From Welwitschia mirabilis (taxonomy: Eukaryota > Gnetophyta > Gnetopsida > Welwitschiales): 64,000 nt of DNA. Shown here piece by piece: positions 45,540 through 56,174 of this stretch. How positions within the stretch are numbered: position 1 is the first letter of the stretch; each line of letters begins with the position of its first letter. The stretch is taken from positions 204,644,598-204,708,597 of the forward strand of contig JBOZIK010000001.1 in NCBI GenBank assembly GCA_051453625.1. The letters are read 5' to 3'. Both the position numbers and the translations under genes were made by a program. The notes under the pieces are model-generated. The model searched no databases and was not told the origin of the DNA. It saw only the letters and a program-made list of their open reading frames with translations.

Positions 45540-46422
45540 TTCCTCTTTCCATAGTTTAACATAAAATATACCTTGAAGATAATGCTAAACCTATTAGATA
45601 ACCTCAAAGAATACTAAATCTAGCCCTTAAATAAATCATTAAGTTAAAATCGTTAAACTTATGGATGCTAGAATTATATATGTCATATCCGATAGTGAGT
45701 GGATTAGTCCTTTAATAGTAGTTTCAAAGAAGAGGGAAAATAGAGAATGAGCATTGATTTTAAAAAACTTCATGAGATCACTAAAAAATATCATTGCTCT
45801 TTACTCTTTCTTAGTCAAGTTCTTGATAGAATCTAAGGTCATGCTTACTATTATTTTCTTGATGGGTATGGTGGCTATAATTAGATTTGTGTAGCAATTG
45901 AATACCAAGCTAAAACTACTTTTACCTCTTCCTTTGGAATCTTTGCTTTTAAATGAATGTTCTTAGGACTTTGCAATGCCTCCATAACCTTTTAATGAGT
46001 CATGATGGAAATCTTTTTTGATATGATAGAAGGCTCTATTGAAATTTTTCTAGATGACTTCTCCATCTTTGGTGAGACTTTTGAACAACTATAATGAAAT
46101 TAGAAAAAGTCCTAAATCGATTTATTAAGAGTGGTTTATATTTGAGTTGGAAAAGAGTTTTCTCCTTGTCCAATATGGAATTGTTTTAGGTTATTACATT
46201 TTAAAAAAAGGGATTAGGATTGATCCCATAAAAGAGGATATCATTAAAAACCTTAACCATCCAAGTAATGTCAAACAAGTTATATATTTCCTTAGACATG
46301 CTAGTTTTTATCAATGATTAATTCATGATTATGCTAAAACTTGTAAATCTTTCTACTCCTTACTTAAAAAGATGTTAAATTCAATTGAAATGATTCATAC
46401 CAACTTGCATTTGAAACCCTTA
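45540..46422 (+). pseudogene. Reverse transcriptase of element A, broken
   Basis: In order: LMDARIIYVISDSEWISPLIVV (about 45,660-45,725), KKYHCSLLFLSQVLDRI (about 45,785), YYYFLDGYGGYN, stop, ICVA (about 45,850-45,895), LGLCNAS (about 45,966), IEIFLDDFSIFGETFE (about 46,038-46,085), a thumb and connection part, then SYIFP and LLKKM-like pieces to the N run at 46,423. The Asp pair (FLDDFS) is present. The stop in GYN-stop-I stands exactly where the family has Gln, a CAG-to-TAG change. It is otherwise a typical Athila RT. Confidence 0.88.
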
Positions 46423-46488
46423 NNNNNNNNNNNNNNNNNNNNNNNNNNNNNNNNNNNNNNNNNNNNNNNNNNNNNNNNNNNNNNNNNN
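46423..46488. other. Assembly gap (N) inside element A
   Basis: 66 N between the RT end and the RNase H start. Confidence 0.95.
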
Positions 46489-46720
46489 GTGATGCAAGTA
46501 ACATTTCTATAAGAGGTGTTCTTAGCCAAAAATATAAAAATGGTTTCAAAGTCATTACTTATCTTAGTAAAACTTTTCAAGTACCCAATCCAACTACACT
46601 ATTACTGAGAGAGAAATGCTTGCTATTATCTTTTGCTTAGATTATCTTAAATATTATCTTTTAGTTTTCATATCAATGTTTACATAAACTATGTAATCAT
46701 CTGCTATCTCCTGACTAAAA
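46489..46720 (+). pseudogene. RNase H of element A
   Basis: An open stretch directly after the gap, CDASNISIRGVLSQKYKNGF, continues KVITYLSKTFQVPNPTTLLLREKC. CDAS carries the first catalytic Asp; 'SKTF' and 'EKC' stand for 'SKTL' and 'EKE', so the Glu of the second motif is retained but its follower is changed. The frame then breaks at 46,640. Confidence 0.8.
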
Positions 46721-46889
46721 AAGATTTGAGTGCCAGACTTATTAGATGAATGCTTCTAATGCAAGAATTTAATCTTATCATAATTTATAAGGCTGAAAAA
46801 CATAATGGTATTATTGATCATATTTCTTGACTTTCTTTCTTTTATGATGAAACTCCCATTAATGACTCTTTTCCTGATGAGCAACTCTT
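46721..46889 (+). other. RNase H-integrase linker of element A
   Basis: Broken coding sequence (for example NARI, stop, SYHNL), matching 62,310-62,480 of element B. No motif by itself. Confidence 0.5.
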
Positions 46890-46999
46890 TAAAATTAAAC
46901 AACTATATCTTATCTCATATTTTCACACTGCTCCTTGGTATGCTAATACCATCAATTACCTTGTGACTATGAAAACTCCTTAGCATTAGAAGCATAATC

Positions 47000-47543
47000 A
47001 ATGCAAAAATTTTCTCCATAGGATCAGTAACTATGAATGGAATGAACCTCATCTTTATAGATGTTGCAAAGATCAAATTATGCATAAATGTNNNNNNNNN
47101 NNNNNNNNNNNNNNNNNNNNNNNNNNNNNNNNNNNNNNNNNNNNNNNNNNNNNNNNNNNNNNNNNNNNNNNNNNNNNNNNNNNNNNNNNNNNNNNNNNNN
47201 NNNNNNNNNNNNNNNNNNNNNNNNNNNNNNNNNNNNNNNNNNNNNNNNNNNNNNNNNNNNNNNNNNNNNNNNNNNNNNNNNNNNNNNNNNNNNNNNNNNN
47301 NNNNNNNNNNNNNNNNNNNNNNNNNNNNNNNNNNNNNNNNNNNNNNNNNNNNNNNNNNNNNNNNNNNNNNNNNNNNNNNNNNNNNNNNNNNNNNNNNNNN
47401 NNNNNNNNNNNNNNNNNNNNNNNNNNNNNNNNNNNNNNNNNNNNNNNNNNNAATGCAAAAATTTTCTCCATAGGATCAGTAACTATGAATGGAATGAACT
47501 CCATCTTTATCGATGTTGCAAAGATTAAATTATGTGTAAATGT
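47000..47543. repeat. Gap flanked by 92-bp near-identical copies
   Basis: 47,000-47,091 and 47,452-47,543 differ at about six positions and flank 360 N. This is probably two allelic contig ends, not a biological duplication. Confidence 0.8.
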
Positions 47544-47570
47544 ATGCTTAAATGGAAAACCTTAGAAATA

Positions 47571-47988
47571 TTAAAAATTTACCATGGTGGGATAAGTGGA
47601 GAACACTTTAGTGGCTAAAATACCACTATAAAAATTTTTCACTTTGGTTTTTATTGACCTGCTCTTTTCAAAAACTCATTTAACATTTCTAGAAAGTGTG
47701 GTGCATGTCAACACTATGGTAGCCTAACANNNNNNNNNNNNNNNNNNNNNNNNNNNNNNNNNNNNNNNNNNNNNNNNNNNNNNNNNNNNNNNNNNNNNNN
47801 NNNNNNNNNNNNNNNNNNNNNNNNNNNNNTTAAAAATTTACCATGGTGGGATAAGTGAAGAACACTTTAGTGGCTAAAATACCACTATAAAAATTTTTCA
47901 CTTTGGTTTCTATTGACCTGCTCTTTTCAAAGACTCATTTAACTTTTCTAGAAAGTGTGGTGCATGTCAACACTATGGTAGCCTAACA
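47571..47988. repeat. Gap flanked by 159-bp near-identical copies
   Basis: 47,571-47,729 and 47,830-47,988 match with four or so differences (for example gtggagaac/gtgaagaac) and flank exactly 100 N, a standard unknown-size gap. Confidence 0.85.
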
Positions 47989-48968
47989 CGTTCTCATGAT
48001 ATGCCCCTCAAACCCATACTTGAATGTGAACCTTTTGATTTTTAGGGAATTAACTTTGTAAGCCCAATTACACTACCTTTCTATAAGAAAAATTATATTT
48101 GTGTAGTTGTGGATTATGTTACTAAGTGGGTTGAAGTTATTCCTACTATTAAAAATAATGCCCGAACCGTTTGCAAATTTGTTCAAACTCGTATTTTTCA
48201 ATGAATTGGTTTTCCATGAATTATCATTAGATCAAGAAACTCATTTCATTAATCACCTCTTTTGAAAACTTCTTTTATCAATTGGTGTTGAACATAGAAT
48301 TACTTATTCCTTTCATCCTCAAACCAATGCTCAAGCTAAAAACACAAATAGAGAAATCAAAAAGATGCTTTAAAAATTATTCTTTATTAATAAAAAAAAC
48401 TTTCTCCTATAAACTTAATGATGTTATTTGGGCTTATCGTGATACTTGACATAACTCTCTAGAGCCTATGAACTTTTGTACGGTAAAGTATGTGTGTTAC
48501 CAGTTGATGTTTGCTATAATTCTTATCGATCCATCCATAAACTTAACTTTGTTGACTTGAATGAAAACCTTAAAATTCTACTTACCTAACTCAACCATTT
48601 TAATGAAAAACATAATCATGCCTTATATCATCAACTCATTCATAAAACTTAAGCCAAGTTTAGACATGAAAAAAAAAATTATTCATAAATAGTTTAAACC
48701 TAGTTAACTTATCCTTTTGTATAACACCTGAGTACACTTTTTACATAACAAGTTAACTTCTAAATTATTAGGTCCTTATCTTATAGAAAAAGTACACTTA
48801 AATGGCTCAATTAAAATCTCTGATCTGAATACTAGAGAAATTTAAAAACTTAATGGATAAAGGTTAAAACTTTATGAGTCATCTCCTAATAAAATCTTGA
48901 ACATGATAGAAGCACTTATTTTGGAAGCCCTTCTTCATAAGGAGGACCTTTCTTTTGTCATTATCTAA

Positions 48969-49756
48969 NNNNNNNNNNNNNNNNNNNNNNNNNNNNNNNN
49001 NNNNNNNNNNNNNNNNNNNNNNNNNNNNNNNNNNNNNNNNNNNNNNNNNNNNNNNNNNNNNNNNNNNNNNNNNNNNNNNNNNNNNNNNNNNNNNNNNNNN
49101 NNNNNNNNNNNNNNNNNNNNNNNNNNNNNNNNNNNNNNNNNNNNNNNNNNNNNNNNNNNNNNNNNNNNNNNNNNNNNNNNNNNNNNNNNNNNNNNNNNNN
49201 NNNNNNNNNNNNNNNNNNNNNNNNNNNNNNNNNNNNNNNNNNNNNNNNNNNNNNNNNNNNNNNNNNNNNNNNNNNNNNNNNNNNNNNNNNNNNNNNNNNN
49301 NNNNNNNNNNNNNNNNNNNNNNNNNNNNNNNNNNNNNNNNNNNNNNNNNNNNNNNNNNNNNNNNNNNNNNNNNNNNNNNNNNNNNNNNNNNNNNNNNNNN
49401 NNNNNNNNNNNNNNNNNNNNNNNNNNNNNNNNNNNNNNNNNNNNNNNNNNNNNNNNNNNNNNNNNNNNNNNNNNNNNNNNNNNNTATGTATTTACTTATA
49501 AAATTTTCATAATTAATAATCTTTTACTTGATCATTTTAAATGATAAGATTGGATTCATCTAATTTTTAGACATTTGTATGTCTATGAACTTCATTTTAA
49601 AAGGAATATGCCTTGGTTCTTTTATTTTCTTTTAATGATATGAGTAAATTATTTATTTTTGCATATTCTTACTTTCTCACTCATCTCATTTCTTTACTTT
49701 TATCCTTACAAGAACTTAATCATGTGAAATGATACTTAAAAAAAAAAGGGGTGTTT
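48969..49756. other. 3' region of element A, part 1, mostly gap
   Basis: N from 48,969 to 49,484, then A+T-rich sequence that resembles 63,900-64,000 of element B (tatgtatttacttataaaat against tatgtatttacttatgaagt), so it is element sequence downstream of pol. No gene. Confidence 0.6.
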
Positions 49757-50165
49757 CCAAATATGGCAATCATGATGTTCTACTGCAAGCGCACTAGGGA
49801 AAATATTCCCAAGAGGGGCCTTTGGCAAGGTCATATGGTAACTATGNNNNNNNNNNNNNNNNNNNNNNNNNNNNNNNNNNNNNNNNNNNNNNNNNNNNNN
49901 NNNNNNNNNNNNNNNNNNNNNNNNNNNNNNNNNNNNNNNNNNNNNNTGGCAAGGTCATATGGTAACTATGGAAACTCCACTAGGGGGTTAGTTGGCCATG
50001 TTGTGTGGGTCCTTATTCCTCTAATAGTGGTTGCACTCCCCTCATCATGGACAAATAAATTTCATTTTAATACTATAAGGTCAGTGGTGTCCCTCGTATC
50101 ATCAAAGAGATTGCTTATTTCTTATACTTATTTTTCTTTATTTATTTCTAGTACTTCTACATCAT
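49757..50165. other. GC-richer unassigned block in the 3' region of element A
   Basis: Sequence such as CGCACTAGGG, AAGAGGGGCC and TTAGTTGGCCATGTTGTG has visibly more G+C and is less decayed than its surroundings. A gap (49,847-49,946) is flanked by exact 24-base copies (49,823-49,846 and 49,947-49,970). An open + strand frame crosses it, but I recognise no protein. It may be a younger insertion or a conserved part of the element. Confidence 0.4.
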
Positions 50166-51485
50166 AACTTTAATTTTGGATTATAGTGATTATTTTGATA
50201 TGGTAGCTTGTAAGTTCCTATTTTAAAATAGCTTTTTATCTTATCATTTATTNNNNNNNNNNNNNNNNNNNNNNNNNNNNNNNNNNNNNNNNNNNNNNNN
50301 NNTGGAACTTTATGAGTTTTTACATTATGTCATGCATCATTATTAGGTGATTTTATGATTTTTGATAAGGAAATTTGTTAAGTTAGCATTTAGGATAAGA
50401 AAGTAATCTTCTTCATGTTCCTAGTTATCCATTTTCATTTTTGTTTTCTTAGTTATTTGTTTGGATTTTCAAAGTTATTATTCATACTTTTTTAAGAACC
50501 ATATTATGGATATTATCATTTTCTAGTTTCTTGTTATTTATCCATAATATTTTTTTTTTGAGGATTGTTGCTTTCTTTTTGATAGGTTTTCGTGATCTAA
50601 TGAGTTCCAGTTTTTCATGAGTTTTATTCTCCTATCACCTTTTTCTTCTCTAGCATGAGGTTTCTCCTTAGGTTGTTTCTTCATCTTATTCCTTTTTTTC
50701 TTTTTTTTTCTATTATTTTTTTATATTTTTTGGTTTTTTGGATTTTTCTGGTTTCATCTTCCTCTTTAAATAGCTAATGTGATGATTGTCATTCCATGCT
50801 TGTGATTCTAATGACAGATAAGATGATACTCCTCCTATATTCTTGGTGCAATTCAGAACATCTTGCTTTTCCTGTGGAGGATAGGACACCTTTTTGAGAA
50901 TCATTCTATACTTTTCACCACAAATTTTTTAATTTCTGAGCTTTCATGATCTAACTTTATGATGGGTTATTTGTATTATTTTTTCATGTTATTTAAATAA
51001 ATTTATGGATAATTTATGAACTTCATCGTGTAAGATACAGTAGCAAACTTATAAGTTTTTTTCCATAGCCATGTTTCCGATCATTTGAAAAGTACTATAT
51101 CTACTCTTTTCCTTTGTCTTTTTGATGCACTAATGAATTTAAAGACATTATTTTTTAGAAGATAATACTACTTAATCCTGTCAGAATAGTCTGTCATCAT
51201 TGTTTCTATAATATGCATACATAGTTTTATTTCATATGCCATTAAAGTTACATTTTATGATTTCTATATAGCATTCATTTATTTTATAGTGACATGCTTA
51301 AGTAGGGATCTTAAAAAATTTTTTTAGCATTTATGTTAGTTACCTATTAGTGATATCATTTTCTTACATGATTTAATAGAACTCAATTTACATCTTTTTA
51401 GTAATATTTTATCTTAATCAAATTGACTCGTAATCTATTTGATCTCTTAATTTGTTATGGATTGATAAGGCTAAGTAAGAGGCCA
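50166..51485. other. 3' region of element A, part 2, unassigned
   Basis: A+T-rich with a T-rich tract (50,690-50,745) and a gap (50,253-50,302). No domain. A CATC...GATG-like stem-loop lies near 50,786-50,830. The last bases, AAGTAAGAGGCCA, are the probable decayed polypurine tract before LTR3. Confidence 0.5.
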
Positions 51486-51757
51486 TGTTGCAATGCTAAT
51501 TTGTAAGAATTTGAGGTGTATTTTGAGTTATTTTATAGAACATTTACATATGTTTTGATACAATACTGATGAAAATGATGATCTGACAGGATGATCAGTA
51601 AAACATGTGATTCCTAGCAATTTTGATAGTTTCTTAGTCCTATTTTGACATTGATATTTGGAATAAAGAATTCATGATGTAAAAAACTAATTTAACTTGG
51701 AGATTTGAGAAAAGGAAGATCTTCATTCCATATGTCATCCCCATGAAAGGTAGGACA

Positions 51758-51963
51758 ATGACATTGCTAACATGGATAGAAGCTGCAAGGCTAATAGGGA
51801 AACATGGAAACATGTGACACATGGTAACGTCCCTATGTCATCTTCATGATAGGTAGGATGATGACACTGCTAACATGGATAGAAGTTGTGGGCTAATAGT
51901 GGAGCATGGAGACATGTGGTACATCGTGATGTCCCCTATATCATCCCAATAATAGGTAGAATG
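51758..51963. repeat. Tandem duplication of 103 bp inside LTR3
   Basis: Units 51,758-51,860 and 51,861-51,963 share ATGACATTGCTAACATGGAT-like starts and GATGTCCC-like ends; they correspond one to one with the LTR1 units. Confidence 0.85.
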
Positions 51964-52076
51964 ATAACTATTTTTGCATGTTTAATAAGAAGTATCTTTA
52001 TAAATGGGATTAAGCTATCCATGTGAGTTATTATGGTTTTATTTTTTCCTCTAGCATTTTTTTCCTAGAAAAAAAT

Positions 52077-52084
52077 TATAAATA
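52077..52084 (+). promoter_or_regulatory. LTR3 TATA box
   Basis: TATAAATA followed by CC, in the same place as in LTR1. Confidence 0.55.
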
Positions 52085-52820
52085 CCATTATTCTCCTTCA
52101 TTTCTAGATATCTTTTATACTCGATATGCTTATGACAAAAAACTAAAGGATAAGAGATCTATCTAGAGCTATAGAAAGGAGTTTCCTTGATTTTAGGCTA
52201 AGTTTCTTCTATTGAGGTGTTGTTATTCTATTTGTAGGTGGATGTAATATTCCTGAATATTCTTTTAAATTAATATAATCATTANNNNNNNNNNNNNNNN
52301 NATGTCTATTATGATTTACATTAATCATAGGTTATTGTGATAACTCTATGATTTATCTATATCATAAGGGCAACCTTTATTAAGGTTAACCTTATTTCCT
52401 ATTAGATTTGCATTGTTTTTTCATGCCATTTTATATTGCATTTATCATTCTACTTGGTAGACATTATAGTTTATATTAGTTAAGAACTAGTAAATGCTCT
52501 TCTTAATTGATGTAAATTATAGATAAGATAGTCCTTGTGATAGAAAAACTAAGATCGAAGTGGAATTCATTACATTACATTTCATTTCATCTCCATTCAC
52601 TTGCTTTACATTTAACTTTTCATTTCATTCTAATTTTTATAAGTTAAAAGTTCCAAAAATATATTGGAAATCAATTCTCTAACTCTAAACCCAATGCCTT
52701 CATTGGGATTATGACATTTGGGTGAACTCCCGTCTATACTAGCATGTGTTTTTCTATAATTTATTTGAATTACAAGTTTACCTAAAGGACTTCAAAATTG
52801 CATAAATTCATACTGCTATA

Positions 52821-52825
52821 GAGAG
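52821..52825. repeat. Right target-site duplication of element A (GAGAG)
   Basis: Exact match to 38,085-38,089. Confidence 0.8.
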
Positions 52826-54240
52826 ATCTTAAGNNNNNNNNNNGAAAACCTACATAATCCATTGGTCTTTCAATCTTACAACATTAAAATAAATTTAAAT
52901 CTTAATTAACTTAGATGTAATTTAAAAGAATACTTTCAACCACAATATGTAGGTACCCCTTTATGCATTGCTCAACCTTCCAATGCATATAGAATTGGCA
53001 TTAAGCCAATAATGGTATAAATATGAATATCCTTACCTATGTCTTAAAGAATTTGAATGTATCCTCTCAATAATTTCTCAAAGACACAACAAAGCCAACA
53101 TACTTGTATTAACTCTATTCCCTATTTCCCTTAAAAAAAAGGTAAAAATTTTCCTATACACTATAAAAACTATTTCTATCACAACTTAGATAGAACTCAA
53201 TTAATATTTTTAAAGGAAATTCTTTTCTAGTCACAAGACTAATTACATTAGAGGTGAAATAATGAACTTCTAATAAAAAGACATTAAAACATTTTTCATA
53301 TATCTGAAGGATTCAAGGATCTACTTGTTGAGTACCCTTAACATGGATTTATACAAGGTAGAATCATATGGTTCTTTTATAAAAGCCCCTCATCCAATAA
53401 TAAGTAATGTTAGAGGAAGTATATTATACTTATAGATTAATAAATCATGGAATTTATTTGAAACTATAACTAAAATTTAAAGAATTGGGATAGTCCAAAT
53501 AAGCTAATACAATCATAATAATCTATTAAATCTAATAACATCTTTTAAATACTAGATGATGCTAAAGTTAACTAAAAGTTATAAGACCTTTCAAATAATG
53601 TAGAGTCCCTTAGCACAAACTATAGGTCCATTATTTCATCACCTCATTATAATATTTATCTTGTGAAGACACATGAAACCTCATAATATTCATCTATCCC
53701 TATGTTTCAATTTGTAGTAAAAGATCAAGTAAATGCTATGAAATAACAATGACAAAAACAACTAGCAAATAATTCCTACTTTAATACTTATAATTTTGGA
53801 TAAAGGAATCACCCTAATTTCTCTTAGAAATAAGATAATCCTAATTAAGGATCAACTAATTAGTCAAGAAATGTAAAATCCTCCTTCTACTTCTAGCTAT
53901 TTAAAAGCCATACTTCATAAGGTCATGAAAGACCAAAATTATATCAATATCACATAATAACATATCAATTAAAAAATGTATTCCACATTAAAAATATAGA
54001 ATAAAGTATGCACTAGTTAAGCCAAAGCACTACACATACCCTTACATCATTAATCAATGTGAAAAGGGAATGCTTCTTGATACACATAATCCTAACTTTA
54101 AAAGTTTTAATTTTATAGAAAATTCATAGATTAAAGAAACTACAAGCATCCATTTTATAGGTAATAAAGAAATTAACAAGGAGGTATAAGAGAAACAACC
54201 CTATCAAGTAGTTCAACAAAGTGAACCTATAAGTAAGGAA
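52826..54240 (+). pseudogene. Gag of element A2 (second Athila type), continued
   Basis: After a 10-base gap (52,834-52,843) the + strand gives NPLVFQSYNI, CIAQPSNAYRIGIKP (about 52,975), LIFLKEILF (about 53,200), and EGFKDLLVEYP, stop, HGFIQGRIIWFFYKSP (about 53,307-53,390). The last is the capsid motif 'W+RFKDLL..CPHHGF...+++..FY.GL' of Athila gag. YFNTYNFG, stop, RNHPNFS (about 53,777-53,820) is the 'SNTYN.GWRNHPNFSW' C-terminal motif, its Trp codon now a stop. This is a different, more canonical Athila type than A, B and M. Its first codons lie at 38,031. Confidence 0.82.
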
Positions 54241-54930
54241 TTAGTTGAAAAGAAGCATAAGAATCAAAGAAGAAGATGTTTCAACTTATAAAGAATTCCT
54301 ACCTTTTCCTTAATAACTTATGATAAATCAAGTGATTAAAAAATAATAAGAAGCACTTAAAATTTTTAAGGAATCAAAGATTAACATCCATCTTTTAGAG
54401 TCTATTAAGAAAATGCCCTTATATGATAAATTCTTGAAGGACATATGTACTATTAAGATGAGGATGAATGTAAATAATAAAGCATTTCTTGTGAATAAAC
54501 TAGTACCATTATTTAAAATAAAATTTTCCCAAAATACAAAGATCTAGAATGACCAACCATAGCCATCATAATTGGAAATACTTACTTTAAATAAGCCTTA
54601 TTATATCCTATAGCTATTATGAATCTTTTACCTCATTGTCTCTATAAGGATCTTGGTCTAAATAATCTTAAAAATATCAAACTCTAATTAAAACTAACTA
54701 ATAATTCTTTGAAATTAACTTTGATTATGTTAGAGGATGTTATTATCCAAGCAAAAAATTACTACTTTCCTATGGATTTTGTAGTTTTAAAAATAAAGTA
54801 AACTAGAAATAATTCCATTCTAATCATCTTAAGTAGATCTTTCCTTACTACTACTAATTCTCTTCTTAATTGTAGGAATGATCTTATGAATATATCATTT
54901 GAAAATATGATTCTATAAAGAAAATTAAAA
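54241..54930 (+). pseudogene. Protease region of element A2, broken
   Basis: The pre-protease part reads IFKESKINIHLLESIKKMPLYDKFLKDICT (about 54,363-54,450), then MRMNVNNKAFLVNKLVPLFK, which is the well-known 'IPLL..I...P.Y.KFLKDL...K+' segment of Athila polyproteins. The active-site region (about 54,620) is too decayed to see the Asp. Later IILSRSFLTTTNSLLNCRNDLMNISF (about 54,827-54,905) stands for 'ILGRPFLAT..ALI+CR.G.M.+SF'. It would be the Gag-Pol protease. No RT follows: the similarity fades by 55,175. Confidence 0.82.
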
Positions 54931-56174
54931 AGTTTGAAGGAGTGGAGTTTATTAAAAGTCTTGATGATGATCTTGAATTGATCTCTTATGAGCAAAATGT
55001 TTTTAATCTTCTTCCATCTTCTCTTGATTATGATTCATATTTTGATCTTAGGAATCATCCTTTTCTTGACATTGAATCCCATCTTAAGAATTTAAGATAT
55101 ATATTTGATGATAACCCAACTCATTCTTTGATTACTAATTCATCCATGTCTTTATATAGTAAATATATATTATAATGGTTAGTGGATAAGGATGGGAAAG
55201 AAATCCAATGGTATTCTTATGACCTTGAATATTTAAATTCGAATAAGTATTTACTTCATAATCTATATAAGTTTTGTAACTCATGTTCAGTCTTGTTATT
55301 GGATCTAGAGATCCATTATGCACATATTAGATCCATTTGCAAACCAGAGTGGTATAGAGGAATTCTTAATTAGAACAGTGCAATAATTTTAGTGTTTATT
55401 ATTATAGTTTATACAAATGTTTTTGCCAAAGTTGGGAGAAATAACCCTATATAAGTTACAAATGAATAACAACAATGTTCAAATTTTATGCAAATGAGCA
55501 TGTATATGAGTTATCCCCATTTTTAAAAATAAGACATGCTAAAAATTCCTAATAAATAACCTTTGATGGTAAGTCTATTATACTTTAATTATTACATAAA
55601 TTATAATTGGTATAAGTCCCTAACATAGCTTTATGTATTTATTACAAAAGAAAATTAATTTACTTAAGATCATCTTATAATGTAATGATAAATGAAAGAA
55701 ACATGATAGATTTTAAACCACAATGGATTTTAACTTAGATTTTGAAAACTAAAAATGTACTTAATCATTAACTCAATTAAGATAGCTTGGTTATTATAAC
55801 TTTATTAATAGTTAATATTTTCAAATAGCTTCTAGAACTAAATATGTGGAATTTTAAAGTTAAAATTCCACAAAATGAATAAGATCTTCTTGAAAAAATT
55901 TAGAACCATTTCTTATAAAATAATATTTTATTATGTTTACAAATAAAGGTGGCTAAAACATCAAATCTTGGGGATGACATTTATCATGTGGGAAAGTAAG
56001 GAAAGAAATAGCAGAGAGGATAGAATGCACCAGATGCTTGTAATTAAAAGGTATAGAATATAAAATGGATTAGAGCACATATTGAATGAATAATCGATGG
56101 GATTATAGAGCTTGTCAACAATTCATATGATAAGAAAATTTGAAAATTACAAGTCTAAAAGTGGAATTAAAATA
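54931..56174. other. End of A2 similarity, then unassigned sequence
   Basis: A + strand open reading at 54,942-55,175 (77 codons, Asp/Leu-rich, e.g. LDDDLELISYEQ) continues from the A2 protease and is probably the polyprotein linker. A second open stretch at 55,182-55,373 (63 codons, starting MDKDGKEIQWYSYDLEYLN) has no family I recognise; it may be the same linker after a stop. From 55,380 to 56,174 nothing is recognised. Confidence 0.45.

Larger units (their letters stand above)
46890..48968 (+). pseudogene. Integrase of element A, broken, with two duplicated gap segments
   Basis: Parts in order: PWYANTINYL-like N-terminus (about 46,935), ISNYEWNE.HLYRCCKDQI (about 47,020-47,085), LVAKIPL (about 47,615), GINFVSPITL (about 48,049), KNYICVVVDYVTKWVEVIPT (about 48,090-48,148), FVQTRIFQ (about 48,180), then a long decayed C-part ending in MIEALILEALLHKEDLSFVII and TAA at 48,966. 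The first catalytic Asp (GIDF) is Asn here, so it is inactive. N runs at 47,092-47,451 and 47,730-47,829 are flanked by repeated sequence, so the true length is shorter than it looks. Confidence 0.85.
38090..52820 (+). mobile_element. Athila-like Ty3/gypsy retrotransposon (element A) with internal second 5' end
   Basis: Outer LTRs lie at 38,090-39,445 and 51,486-52,820 with identical GAGAG flanks. Between them the order is: repeat R copy 2 (39,446-40,170), a primer site (40,271), leader, a gag start (41,127-41,220), a copia fragment, a shortened second LTR (41,911-42,250), a second primer site, leader, then gag, protease, RT, RNase H, integrase and a 3' region. The doubled 5' end suggests that a related element inserted into the first and that recombination between their 3' LTRs removed the rest. 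Proteins are dead: PR and integrase Asp are Asn and stops are frequent. Confidence 0.85.
51486..52820 (+). repeat. LTR3, 3' LTR of element A
   Basis: It starts TGTTGCAATGC and ends CTGCTATA, aligned with LTR1 over its full length (1,335 against 1,356 bp). It keeps the tandem repeat (51,758-51,963) and the TATA box. A small N run sits at 52,285-52,301. Many differences from LTR1 are transitions. Confidence 0.9.

Noticed and set aside
50713-50904. 63-codon minus-strand frame rich in Lys
   Set aside because: Its Lys-rich end is the complement of a T-rich tract; no similarity recognised.
55182-55373. Small protein gene (MDKDGKEIQWYS...)
   Set aside because: It directly follows the A2 protease region on the same strand and is more likely a stop-interrupted linker; no evidence of independent expression.
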